Below are positions 22,900 through 35,366 of a DNA stretch of 64,000 bases, piece after piece (positions within the stretch are counted from its first letter, which is position 1; each line of letters begins with the position of its first letter). The stretch is taken from contig NC_041002.1 of the NCBI RefSeq assembly GCF_004193775.1, positions 6,497,261 to 6,561,260 of the forward strand. The letters are read 5' to 3'. Below the pieces are notes generated by a model. It saw nothing but the letters and a program-made list of their open reading frames with translations, did no database searches and was not told the origin of the DNA. The position numbers and the translations under genes were made by a program. Source of the stretch: Glycine soja. Its lineage: Eukaryota; Streptophyta; Magnoliopsida; Fabales; Fabaceae.

Positions 22900-25230
22900 T
22901 CATTCCCAGCAATCTACGTAAAGTAGATTGAGACAATGCATGAACTTGCTTCTTGGAACAAGCTTCGTGAACATATCAGTTGGATTCTCCCTCGTATCAA
23001 CTTTCTGGACTTCGACCCTCTTCTTAGAATGGATGAAGTGGTATCCGATGTCAATGTCCTTAGTCCTCTCATGATAGACTTGATCCTTGGCTAAACAAAT
23101 TGCATTCAAATTGTCGCAGAAAACGATAGCTTTTTCCTGTTTAAACCCAAGATTGCTAATCTGACCCTTCAACCAGATCCCTTCTTTTGTTGCTTTTGCC
23201 AAAGCCATGCACTTTGCCTCTATAGTGGATAAAGTCGCTGTGGGTTGAAGTGTTGCCTTCCAACTAACAAAAGAGTTACCAATCATGAATGCATACCCGA
23301 TCATAAATCTCTTTACATCTAAATCTGTAGCATAGTCAGAATTTGGGTAGCCAGCGAGAGTATAGGAGGTGTTTCCATGGTAGACGAGTCCAATATCAGT
23401 CGTACCCTTAAGGTACCTGAATATACATTCCATAGTTTGCCAATGTTCCTTCCCAATATTACCCATATACCTACTCACAACACTGACTATTTATGCTAGG
23501 TCCAGTCTAGTGCATACCATAACATACATAAGACTACCTACAACACTTCCACAAGGAACACTAGACATATATTTCTTCTTTGATTCTGATTGAGTAATAT
23601 TGAGTTCAGATAGATGAATGGATGCTATCAAAAGACTACTTACAACATTTTTTTTATGTATTCCTTCTGACACTGAAAGAGCTTCTTTTGGACTTGATCC
23701 CTCTTGATCTCCATGCCTAAAATTTTTTTAGCAGCCCACATGTCCTTCATCTCAAATTCACTACTAAGTAATGACTTTAGCTTTTGAATTGCCAACAAAT
23801 TTTGAGATGCTATGAGCATGTTGTCCACATAGATTAGTAGATAGATGTGAGAACCATCCTCCACTTTACTATGATCAACTCATGAGTCATAGCGATTTCT
23901 AATGTACTAAGAGAGACAATAAACTCGTTGAATATCTTGTGCCACTGCCTTGGTAATTGCTTCAGCCCATAAGAGACCGCTTCAATCTATAGACAAAATT
24001 TCCCTTTCCTTCCACCTCAAAACCTTCGGGTTGTTGCATCAGAATGCCTTCCTCTAGTCTTCCATGGAAAAAGACAGTTTTGACATCAAGTTGCTCTAAC
24101 TCCATGTCTAGAATGTCCTAAGACATTTTACTATGTTTCCTGTCTAATCCTTCATAAGAATCATCCAATGCTTGAAAATTTTGAAAGCTTCAAATTTCTT
24201 CTTTATCATTAAAACCCATGTCATCTTGGAGAGATCATCGATGATGAAGAGAAAATACCTTGCCCTTCCCTATGATGGAACTCTTGAAGGTCCCCAACAC
24301 TCATAATGGACGTAGTCCAACATGACCTTTGTTGTGCGACAACCTTTGTGAACTTCGTATGATGATGCTTCCCATAAATGTAATGCTCACAAAACTGAAG
24401 AGGTTCCACCTAGTGATTTCTATGTAAGTCTCGCTTGCTCAGAATATTCAAACCTTTTTCACTTAAGTGGCTTAGACAAAAATGTCACAGAGAATTATCA
24501 GATAGGTCATTGGAAGCATGGCTTCCAAATTGTGAAACAACAGAGACAAAGCCTGTCATAGTGGACCCCTGAAGGATGTAGAAATTTCCTTTCTTGGTTC
24601 CTTACATTACCACAAACTTCTTGTTTCCTCTGATCTGCATAACTCCACCTTCAACACAACAAGAAAAACCTTCCAAATCCATGGCACCCACAAATACAAG
24701 ATTTTTCTTAAGCTCTAGAACGTGATGAACTTCAGTTAAGATTCTAACAACACCATCATGCATTTTGATTTCTGCAGAACCTATACTGAGAAACTTACAA
24801 GGAACATCGTTACCCATGCAGACGTTACCCCTAAACTTCTTCTCATATGTCACAAACCAATGTCTATATGGACATATGATAAGAACAACCAAGTCTAGTA
24901 CCCATTGTTTAGATTTTTTTTGTAGTTGTTCACCAACAGCCATAACCAAATATTTTTTTGATGAGGAGTCATTTTGAACAAGAGTAGCAACAAAATCTTT
25001 CTTTGCTTTCTTTGAACAATTTAGCTTCCAATGACCTAATTCTTTGCAGTAATTGCAAATGTCCTTAGGATTAGTTTTGCTCTTCTTGCCACCTTTGCTT
25101 TTCTTCTTCTTCTTCTACCCTTTAGCAAAATCAATCACTGATAATCTGGACGCAACGACTTCATCACCATTCTCAGATGCCTTTAGTCGAAGCTCTCTAG
25201 AATAGAGACTAGACTTGACTTCTTCAAGTG
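22900..25230 (-). pseudogene. Copia gag-pol remnants
   Basis: Minus-strand pieces are as follows. The gag C-terminus and a CCHC knuckle CKELGHWKLNC lie at about 25040. A protease region with QWVLDLVVLIICPYRHWF (24949-24602) has lost the DSG triad in place. A pre-integrase region FCEHYIYGKHHHTKF lies at 24409-24221. Reverse transcriptase follows with LDVKTVFFHGRLEEG (about 24090), IYLLIYVDNMLIAS (23864-23640, where the YVDD active site reads YVDN), and GSVVGSLMYVMVCTRLDLA. RNase H (23478-22900) has IFRYLKGTTDIGLVYHG, WKATLQPTATLSTIEAKCMAL and YHERTKDIDIGYHFI. The protease and YVDD changes alone would inactivate it. Confidence 0.8.
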
Positions 25231-25290
25231 TAACGGAGTCCTTGCACACTAAGAGAACTCCTAAAATTATCATAGGAGGGAGGAAGAAAG

Positions 25291-26390
25291 ACTAATATAA
25301 TCATTGTCAAATCTTCATCTTAAAAGAACCCTCAAGCTTCCTTTGTTCCTTTCATTTTTCGATGTGAAGCTTCCTTTCATTCATTTTTTTTCGACCTCAT
25401 GCTTCCTTTCGTCTTCCATTTCTTCTCGAAATCCTTTCGTTTCTTTCCTTTTTCCTCTCCTCTGGAACTCCTTCCATTCCTTCCTTCTAATGGTGGGATA
25501 GTGAAGAAAATTGAATTTTGGCACAATCATCATGTCATATCATCAAATGCATATTTCAAGTAAAAAACATTACTTTTTGTTCTAGGAGACTTTTATTCAT
25601 ATGGGTCACATTATGAGATACATCTTGTAACCATTACTATCAAGCCATAATATTTATAGGATGTGTGTGAATCAATGGAGCATCACACTATTTATAGGCA
25701 AGACTAGAGACCTCTCCACCTTATTAACAAACCATAATAGTTTCTCTATTAAGAATAATAAAATGCTTATTATAGCTATTGTAACAACTATTTTATTATT
25801 CTGTAACAGTTTTTCATTATCAAACAATTATCTAGGTAATCAAATCAATTCATAATATATGAGCCACAAAATATTTTCCAACATATAATGCATACTTGGC
25901 CATTGTATATTATTTACTAAGGAAATTTAGAAATTATTATATTAGGAAAGTGATAGGAAAATTTGATCTCTAGAGATTTATCTACCTATTCAAAAAAGTA
26001 TATTTTCACTTTAGTAAATTTGGCGTCAATTCATCTATAACAATATATAAAGGGGATATCTCCTTTTGGTGTACACATTTCTGTGGACATTTTTGTCCTT
26101 CATTTATTCTGCAAACCCATACTACAATTGAGATACATGAATTAGTTAAAGGATTAGATGGGAATAAAATTATACAAAACAGTTAAGCTGATAAGTAACT
26201 GACAGTTTTTCCTTTGCTCAAACGGAGTAACTAACACAACTTCTACCATAAGTTAACTCCACGCTCCCTTCATGTGCTACACAGTTTTTCTTTTACACAA
26301 ACAGAGTGAACTGGCACATATTTTCCAGTTTCTATTCATTCATCCTTCTGGCTTCTCTTTTTTAGATCCTCATCCATCGCGGTGCTACAT
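25291..26390. other. Intergenic, AT-rich
   Basis: No supportable genes. The 25300-25500 stretch is pyrimidine-rich (TTCCTTTC phrases). Confidence 0.5.
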
Positions 26391-26396
26391 TGGTTT

Positions 26397-28232
26397 CACA
26401 CTGACATTGCCCATGAAGGGAATTCTACGACTTCTTAGACTTCTTCAATTGGCTCGAAATTGTGAAAATAAGTATAAGAACATCTTAAGATCTCCCGCAT
26501 CAAACTCTCGGGCAATCAATGACGTTCATGCAACTTCTGGTATGTTTATCCCCATTATATTTCATTAACCATTCTTTCCACTTCCCCCTTTTATTTCATA
26601 CGCCTTCCTCAAAATCAATGACAAAGAAAAGTGAAACAGTCATAGCAACGACAAGTGGGTTCTCAAGGTCAACATTTCATTCCATGATTATGCATTCTAA
26701 AGTTTCAGACTCTAGAATCTTCTTCTCTTCACTGCGTTTTTTTATTTTAAAAATATCAATTTTTAATTCCTTTTATTTTCATGTAATCGCACATATTGGC
26801 TTATCGCAATCTTTCTATGGCTTTCATTTTCCTTAATCATTTTTTCCTCCTGATTTTCAGTGTTTTAATTTGTTAAGTACGAAATTTAACAGTAAATACA
26901 GGATTTGGTTGACATGGGATGGGATCACTGTTCAAAATATTCCATATATCAATGAAATCAGTGTGCATTAAATTTTTGCTATTTTTCTTCAGCTCTCACT
27001 AAATTTCCATAAACACATAGTTACTTGTAATTTATTGTTTTTGTGCAGATACATAGTTGAATTGGGGGAGAGGATGAGGAATCAACATTCTTTACGTGTC
27101 TAGCTAGATAATGACATTGCTTTCTCTCGAATTGAGTAACCATTAACTGACATTAGTTTTGAAATTTAATAACCACCTTATATGTATGTTTGTTGCATGA
27201 AAACTTCAGAGAGGGTGTGAAGGAGAATGAAAATGCAGATGAAAATTTAAACAGAATTGAGGAAAAATAAATGAAGAAAATACACGCACAAATCCCCCCA
27301 TGCACTAGAGTCTTTCCAGAGAAAGCAAACCACTTTGCTTGCCTGAACCGTTCATTTCTCCTATATAGTTTAGAATTATTTCTATTGAGTTGTGGTTGGT
27401 TGTTGATATTATTATTTGGAATGTAAAATTTTTATTTACTGGTGTGTTGATGCTTTCGGTCTTTGAAAAGCTTGCTAGGCATGCACATTTCCTTGAACTT
27501 GATTTCCAATATGTGCTTCCCTGTTGTTTATGACTTTATTTTTCATCATGATGTTGAATTCAAACATGTTTTTTTATTTTCTTCAAAATATAGGATAAAA
27601 AGACCACTGTTTCCGTTGAGTATTATGCAGGATTCAGCCATAATCATTTGAATTTGTTTTCCATAATTTGTTCATAAGTCATAGATCATAGTTTACAAAT
27701 CTGATTTATAAAAGTTTCAAGTTTTCCACTTACCAATTCCTTCATCGCCGTTATAGCTAAAGTTTCAAGTTTTCAATATATTTGGTTGCAAACAAGGATT
27801 GTGTTAGACTGCTAGATTATTGGTGAGCTTCCACTCCTAGGTTGGAGAGGAGAAGGTTGAGTACATTAAGTATTCTGATCCTCAGAAAGGAGCTGTTGCT
27901 ATGCTTCCACCAGCTAAAACTCTTTTGCCTGAAGGTTCTTACTCTCAATAGCATTAATGAAGCAAAGGGAGAAGCAACGATACAGTATTATGTAGGATTC
28001 AGCAATGAACAAATTAAATAAAAAAATAAAATATTTAAAATTCACTACTGTTTTTCACTGTTTTTTGCTTTATTTTCCCTCCTCACTTTTGATGGTGGAG
28101 AACAAAAGCATTATGAAATGCCTTTGTATTGCTCATGACTCATGTTTGAATCTTCCTTGGTTTAACCGCAATTATACAACTAACGAGATAATAAAACTTT
28201 GTTGGAAGTTGAAGGTTCTGATTAGAAGATAG
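26397..28232 (+). other. Possible exons or gene remnants, unidentified
   Basis: Three plus-strand pieces look more gene-like than their surroundings. The first, from ATG at 26413, encodes KGILRLLRLLQLARNC and ends HATSG before a GTATGT donor (about 26539). The second, after TTCAG at about 27210, encodes a Glu/Asn-rich piece ending RIEEK and stop. The third, about 27850-27950, encodes EKVEYIKYSDPQKG and AVAMLPPAKTLLPEG before a stop. I do not recognise a family and cannot join them in one frame, so they may be unrelated remnants. Confidence 0.3.
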
Positions 28233-28639
28233 TGATTTGTTGCGTTGTGATTTATTCAGAAAGAAAGTGACAAATTAGTTCAATGAGGAAGAGAGAAAGT
28301 GAAAGTAGCAGTTAGCAATTAGATTTTGTGTGTGTGTGGGTTAGTATGTGTCGAACAGAGGAAGGTGTTGCAGTTTAGTTTCTTGATAGGTGATATTTGT
28401 GAATTTGTTACTTTATACAACTTAATAGTATTTTTAACTTTCCAAGTATGTTTATGAAATTTTATAGATAATCCTTTGTTTTTCAGATCTTTGTTAGACA
28501 AGCATCAGATTGTGATCTGAAATCATCGTTTGAAATTCTAAACAAATCAAAACAAATCTATAATTTTTAAATAATTTAATTAATCAATGTCTTCAATTTC
28601 TCTATATTTTCCCCGTTTTTTAATATAATTATTGTTGCT

Positions 28640-28875
28640 GGGTGTATTTCATGAGATATAAGATTAGACTAAACTTATAAAATAAATGACAACTTATCTC
28701 CGTTGAGATTTTATTTTGAAATGATTTCTGTCGGGATTAATTATTGTTTTTTTGACAGAGAGATTAATTATTGTTGTTTAGTACGTATTTCATGAGATAT
28801 GGGATTAGACTAAACTTATAAAATAAATGACAACTTATTTTCGTTGAGATTTTATTTTGAGATGATTTCTATTGA
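28640..28875 (+). repeat. Tandem duplication, 141-bp period
   Basis: The block from TATTTCATGAGATAT through ATAAAATAAATGACAACTTA to GATTTTATTTTGA occurs at 28645 and again at 28786, with a few substitutions. Confidence 0.85.
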
Positions 28876-29874
28876 GATTTTAAATATAAAAAACAAATAT
28901 TTTTTTATGAATATAAATGTTAAAACAGTTATACCATAAAATTAAATGAGATATACTTTATATGCCAAATAGTATTAACTTATTTCAGTTGAGATTCTTA
29001 AATATAAAATTTAAAAGGTATTAACTTCTAATTTATAGTTCTCTCATATAGTCTTCTCTCTCTTCACTTATCAATAGATATTTGAGGGAGAAAATATTAG
29101 TGGGTCTTCAAAAAAAAAAAAAAAGATTAGTTGGTAGTTTTTTTGATAACGTTGAGTCCGTCTTGATAATATTTACTTTTTTCTGTTTATCAAGTGTACA
29201 ATATTACCAAATAACACACTAAAAATAACTTTAATGGACTTACGGTGTATTCAAGTATTTTTATGAATGAAGAAAAGAAAATTTCAAATTATTATGTCTT
29301 GCTTGACAATTGTCTACCATGACGCAAAACGGCAAAAGTAGTGCCTCAACAAGTGTATGATCTAAAATCCATCAATAAATTAAATAAACAGAAAAGAAAA
29401 GCATCGGATAAATCAACTCACATTTTTTTAAAAAAAAAGGCTTTTTCATCATCAATTTTTTGTAATTAATTACATAAATTATTATAGTAATTATGATAAT
29501 TATAACAAGTATATCTTCTAATCAGGTAAACTTTTAGAAGATACGGTATCTATTTTTTATAATTATGGAAAGTTTTTTATTATCACAAATTACAGTAATT
29601 ATAGTAATTATGACAATTATAACAAATATTATCTTATATATTTTGTTAAAATGATGTTTGTATTCTCAAGTTTTTTTATTACCTATTATGACAACAACTA
29701 TCACATATTAGAAGATCTTTGTATTCTCAAGTTTTTTTCTCTCATAATTTTATTATAATTATCTTAAATTCTATCATGTATTATCTCGATAGTATATCAC
29801 GGTTATTTTATTATCAAAATTTCATTGCATGATTTAAGTTAGTATTCAAATATCAATAATTAATCAACATCAAA

Positions 29875-30134
29875 TTTTAACCTATTTTACCATAAAAATT
29901 GGTAAATTTTATTTTTAACATTCCCTATCATAATGGATTATTTTATTATTGTTTTCTTCTAAAAGAATCAATTGTTAACATGGTATTTTATTTTTCTTAT
30001 TAAGTTTTAACCTATTTTACCATAAAAATTGGTAAATTTATTTTTAACATTCCCTACCATAATGGATTTTTTTTATTATTGTTTTCTTCTAAAATAATCA
30101 ATTGTTAACATAGTATTTTATTTTTCTTATTCAG
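29875..30134 (+). repeat. Tandem duplication, 130-bp period
   Basis: The block starting TTTTAACCTATTTTACC at 29875 recurs at 30005 and runs to TATTTTATTTTTCTTATT in both copies. There are only a handful of differences, so the event is fairly recent. Confidence 0.95.
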
Positions 30135-32688
30135 ATTCTATGTAGGAATAAATATAAGTCAAAGACAAGAATTTAACGGTCTTTTCATTTTTCTCTAAGA
30201 TAAATTTCTAATTTTTTTTCAAATTTTTTTGAATTATGTTTATATATATTATCTAATATCTATTGACATATCTATTAACATATATTTATTAAAATTGAAA
30301 CTAAATAATTGATAACGTACTAGAAATTCAAAATAATAATAAAAATACTATTATAAATGATTTGAATTTCAAATCCACGCAAGACATAGCGAACTAATAA
30401 TACCGACACACAAAGTGCATGTATTTCCGTAGTACTTCTAATTTGTTTCAAATTTAAATTGGTTATTTAATTTATTATATTTTTAATCTTATTGAATTGT
30501 TATTGACTAAATCTGCTACTTACATACTATACTTGCACACGTTACGAACGTTTTCATTCTTTTGTAATTAGATATTTTATTTCTGGAATTACAACAAATT
30601 TCATGTCTTCATGCGTTTATCTATTAGTTATATTATTAAATTATTAAAAGGAAAATTGTAAAAGTATTACTTTTAATTATTTGAAAAAATAATTAAAAAT
30701 ATATTTGTTAATTTTTCATAAGTTTTTAATTTATCGTGCAGTTTTTATTCTTTATTGTTTCAATAAGAAAGTAATTTTTCATTATTTATTTTAGTGTTAA
30801 ACACAAGTTCTTATATGCTAGTAAAGTTTTTTTTTTTTTTTTTACTTCTTTGCTCCTAAAATAAATAACATCCTTGTAAATAGATTAAGAGAAATTAATA
30901 AATATAAGATAAATAATCAAATTCATTCTTAAAAGTATGATGCGTAACAAATTAGTTCCTTAAAAATAAAAAATTTAAATTTAGTCATCAAATATGAAAA
31001 AAATATAACAAATTAATCTTGTTAAATTGCGAGATTATGAATCAATTTGATAATAAGTTATATTTAAGAGAACCAATTTAATATTAGATTACAAAGTCTA
31101 AGGATTAGTTTGTCATTTTGAATGATTAATTTATTGTACTTTTTGCATATTTAAGGACTAAATTTAAATATTTTATCTTTGAGGGATCAATTTATTGGCG
31201 CCTTTCTTGAGAAACAAATTTAATTATTTACCCATAAATAAATGAAAGAGTGAGATAATTTTTCAAAACTAACCTTATTATTAATATTATATTAAAAAGA
31301 TAAAATGACACTCATTAAAATATTAGTGAAAAAAATTAATGTTACATTAAAAGACTAACACAATACTTATTTTGAAAAAAATAGAAAATAGTTGAGGTTA
31401 AAATAATAATTTTAAATTTATTAATTTTAATTATTTGAAAATTTTATAAATGCTTTCTTAAAATATTAAATTTTTAAGAATGTTATGGACTTTGTCTCAA
31501 CATTCCCCACCTCTGAAATATTCTCCAAAAAGCACTTCCACCCCAAAGTCTTCTGGAAAATTCACGAAATAGTACGTTTTTTTAATCCACGTGTACTAAT
31601 CAAACTATCTATTTAATTCACAAGAACCCATTAAGCTATCCAAACAAAGTTCACTTTTCATTTTTCCACTCTTTCCCACCTCTTTCAGTTCCATTCCTCA
31701 CACTTTTATCCCAACTAAACATTGTGGAAGAAATGAAAGAGAGAGGAGAAAACTTGCTTTCACGTAGGATTGTAGGAATAAATAGTATGTAAAGAAATGA
31801 AATGAACACGGCGCAACATTCACATCATACTAGTTTTTGTAACGAAAAGTGAATTTCAAATATAATAAGGTTGATGAATTTTATAATAATTATCTTAAAA
31901 TAGAAATGTAACTCAATTGATTAAATATAAGTAACATGACAGTATAAGAATTATTATAAATCTCCTTCTTTTATTTTTATACTAATAATATATAAATATT
32001 AAACTCATTTTCAATTAGAAAGTAGATACTTTTATTGCTTTAGAATTTAAATTTCAACATAATAAATCAAACTTGTGTATGGGAATATCGTTAAAATTTA
32101 ATAAAAGTGGATGGTGCAAATAGAAATGAAAAAGATGCAGAAGCAGAAAGCAATTTCACACTCTTCAACTTGTTTTTCAAGCAGAAAGCAATCCAAAATT
32201 GAAAACTTTTCCATCCCTCTCACACTTGATTATTTTATCTCAAGTCAGATTTATTATGTAGTTGAGCTCGCATTATTGTGTTTGTGTTGACTTAACATAT
32301 AAAAAAATTAAACTATTTTTTTAGTATATTATCTCTCCACATATAAATATAGTGAGACTTTATACAACTAAGTTAAATCTATATGTTAACATATCTATTA
32401 TTATTTTTCATAAATTGATATATAGTTAAAAGTTATTTGTTTTTATTATAATAATACGCGTATATTCTCTTATTTATGTTAAAGTCATATTTAAAGTATT
32501 TTTAGTTAGTTGACACGTGCTATATTAAAATTCTTCTATATAAATTATTAATTCAAATTAAAAATGATAATTATTAAGTATTGTCTTGACTTTATAATTT
32601 CCCCCCTTAAAATCAAACTTCTTTTTAAAATTAAAAAACAAAATGATTTTGATATAGTAATTGATTGTCTTATTAATTGCGTACTTGG

Positions 32689-33361
32689 GCAAAAGTATCG
32701 GTTTAGACTCCTTTTGTAAACTATTTATCAAAAAGGAGTTGTTTTCAAACTATTTATCGGGGAGGGGGGGGGGGGTCTGTTTTTATTTGCACTGCGCCAA
32801 AGATAGGGATGCAATACAACTGGGAGCTGATATGTGACATTGAGTTGTGCCAACAACAAATATGTGTAATGGGTTGCTACAGTTGCAATGACGCAATGAC
32901 TTTTGGATAGACTTTTGGCAGCGTGTGTAGTGTTGACCAGCTTTGGACAAGCTTTTGGCAGCGTGTGCAGTGTTGATAAAACTCCTGGACAATGATTCGT
33001 ATATATGATCCTGGACAATGATTACATGTGCTTCAGCCATGACGAAAGTTGGCTATAAGATTCATCCCAATCACCAGATTCTATCATAATGGCCTTTTGT
33101 TTAGCCTTCGTATATACGAGGTATTGTTTAGGAGTTTTATCAACACTACACACGCTGTCAAAAGCCTGTCCAAAAGTAGTTGCACCACTGTAACCCATTG
33201 CGCATATTTGTTGGACAACAGCTCAATGTCAGCTCCCAATTGAATTGCGCCCCTATTTTTGGCGTAATACAAATAAAAACATACCCCCCGATAAATAGTT
33301 TGAAAACAGTCTTCTTTTGATAAATAGTTTCCAAAGGAGCCTAAAGTGTTACTTTTGCCTC
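32689..33361. mobile_element. Foldback transposon, probably Mutator-derived
   Basis: The element is 673 bp, and long arms of about 260-300 bases are imperfect reverse complements. The left end GCAAAAGTA pairs with the right end TACTTTTGC. Blocks AAACTATTTATCGGGG, GGGAGCTGA, GACTTTTGG and TGTTGATAAAACTCCT are found inverted in the other arm. Exactly flanking it is the 9-bp direct repeat CGTACTTGG (32680-32688 and 33362-33370). Nine-base duplications with long inverted ends are characteristic of Mutator-like elements. No transposase is present. A run of 13 G lies in the left arm (32763-32775). Confidence 0.85.
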
Positions 33362-33370
33362 CGTACTTGG

Positions 33371-34142
33371 CTAAACTAAACAGGTCCATGTTCAGATGTT
33401 CTTCTGACACATATTATATAGACGCGTGTTTCGCGTTTCTTCCGTGTATCTTTGTTTTCTTCTTTCCTCTGTTTTTTTTGTTCTCAACTATTGGTCCTTT
33501 TTACTCCATAGTTTGAGTCAACATAGCAAAAATTGTCACGTAATATCAGCTATTCATTCCAAGTCTTCAATATAGCCATCCGAGGTTGTTCAACTTTGGG
33601 GTTTGAGAGTGAGTTCAACAATCATATTGTAATTAAAGTCTCATACTTTGGGAGTTTTCTAAATCGGAGTTTTCAGTTCAAGGCTTCTCAACATCTGTTT
33701 CAAGAGTATGCACATTTTTTTTTTGTTTAATTTTATTTTTCTTCTTTTGACATCAATTAGTTATGTGTCTGTGCAGCAATTATTAGTTTATCATCAAATT
33801 CATGATGTTTTTTCTTAACCACTCTATCACTCTTATATTTTATCATGTGTTTGAATGTTCTCAATTGTTTGCTTGATGGTTTAATGCAGGAAATTTTACC
33901 TGGGATATTGTTGTATTTTTTTTTGTTTATAATCAAATAATCTAGTGTAAAGTTATGGCTGAAATACTCTTGCCCACTCATTTTTTTTTTACTTTTAGTT
34001 TCAGTTTAGTTCCTAAGTATATCAAGTTTCACTTTGCTCCATTAGAGTGGCTTTGTTAAACTAAATTGGTTTGTTAGTCAGTTTATGACACCGACTGTGT
34101 TAACTTTGATTGACATGACAAATGCTCATTTGATGTGATATC
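33371..34142. other. Region upstream of the OSCA-like locus
   Basis: This may hold the promoter and untranslated first exon of the OSCA-like gene (a TATATA-like stretch at about 33415-33421 precedes a GC-richer segment). No coding sequence is supported. Confidence 0.4.
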
Positions 34143-34464
34143 GTTCATGTAGAAGTAAACTTCATTGCTTCATGATGATGAATCAAGATTGATTCAAGGT
34201 GTTTTGATGATAACAAAGATGATGACAAAAAGCCCAAGAGAATGATTTAAGGATTGAGTCAAAAACAATTCAAGAATCAAGAGAAAGATTCAAGAGAAAG
34301 TTTCATCAAGAAGATTCAAGATTCAAGAATATTCAAGATCAAGATTCAAGACTCAGATTCAAGAATCAAGAGAAGACTTGATCAAGATAAGTATTAAAAA
34401 GTTTTTCAAAACATTGAGTAGCACAAGAAGTTTTCACAAAATCATTACCAAAGAGTTTTACTCT

Positions 34465-34596
34465 CTGGTAATCGATTACCAGATTATAGTAATTGATTAC
34501 CAGTGGTTTTAAAACGTTAAGATTTTCAAAATTCAAAATGAAGAGTCACATCTGTTGATGTGTAATCGATTACACCTTTATGGTAATTGATTACCA
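34465..34596 (+). repeat. Cluster of GTAATCGATTAC palindromes
   Basis: Four related sites occur. CTGGTAATCGATTACCAG (34465-34482) is a perfect 18-base palindrome. TAGTAATTGATTACCA (34487-34502) is imperfect. GTGTAATCGATTACAC (34560-34575) is a perfect 16-base palindrome. TGGTAATTGATTACCA (34581-34596) is near-perfect. Confidence 0.95.
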
Positions 34597-34959
34597 GTGA
34601 CTATTTTAAAAAAATTCATTTCCAAAAGTCACAATTCTTCAAGTAACTTGTTTCTGAAGATTCTTTCAAAAGTCATAAATTTTTAAGTGATTAGTTTTAA
34701 AGGAATTGCCAAGAGTTACAAGTTTTGACTTGAGTCATCAAGAAACTATAAATATGTGACCTTGGCATGAAACAATTTTTCAATTAATTCATATCCATCA
34801 TCTCTTTCAATCATTCTATCTTTCAATTCAATCTTTCAACATCTTCTTTCATTTCTTTCAACATAACTTTCTGGTTTCATTTTTCTTCATCCTTCTAAAA
34901 GTTTTTTTGTTCAAAACTTTCTCTTCAAGAAAAGTTCTTTGTTCAAAAACTTGTGCTAT

Positions 34960-35200
34960 TCATCTTTTTCATTCTCTTCTCCCTTTGCCAAAAAGAATTC
35001 GCCAAGGACTAACCGCCTGAATTCTTTTTGTGTCTCTCTTCTCCCTTTTCCAAAAGAACAAAGGACTAACCGCCTGAATTCTTTTGTGTCTCCCTTCTCC
35101 CTTGTCAAAGAATTCAAAACGACACAGTCTGAGAATTCTTTTGATTCTTCCCTTTCCCATAAACAAAATATTTCAAAGGACTAACCGCCTGAGAACTTTG
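34960..35200 (+). repeat. Four ~57-bp tandem units in the solo LTR
   Basis: Each unit has a CTTCTCCCTT-like run, a CAAAG run and the ACTAACCGCCTGA phrase. Phrase starts are 35008, 35065, about 35122 (diverged) and 35180. Confidence 0.85.
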
Positions 35201-35207
35201 TCTTAAC

Positions 35208-35366
35208 ACATTGGAGGGTACATCCTTTGTGGTACAAGTAGAGGGTACATCTACTTGGGTTGTTGTGACTGAGAACATGAAATGGTATATCTCTTGTGGA
35301 TCAGTTCTAGTGGAGGGTACATCCACTAAGTTGTTCAAAGAGAACAAGGGAGGGTACATCCCTTGT
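35208..35366 (+). repeat. Hairpin series with a shared GGGTACA loop
   Basis: Short inverted repeats surround the same seven bases GGGTACA. Stems are CAAGTAGA/TCTACTTG (35235-35257), TAGTGGA/TCCACTA (35309-35329) and ACAAGGGA/TCCCTTGT (35344-35366). A partly paired copy is at 35208-35230 and a decayed one at about 35275-35298. Confidence 0.9.

Larger units (their letters stand above)
22443..25290 (-). mobile_element. Decayed Ty1/copia element, 5' truncated
   Basis: Reading the minus strand, pieces occur in the copia order: gag with a zinc knuckle, protease, pre-integrase, start of integrase, reverse transcriptase, RNase H, then a putative 3' LTR at 22443-22852 (TGTTG to CAACA). There is no 5' LTR, and most of the integrase core is missing between about 24180 and 24120. 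Stops and frame changes are frequent, so this is an old copy. Confidence 0.75.
28233..32679. other. Long AT-rich intergenic region
   Basis: About 4.4 kb without a supportable gene. It is strongly AT-rich with poly(T) runs (for example 30828-30843) and two local tandem duplications, listed separately. Confidence 0.6.
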
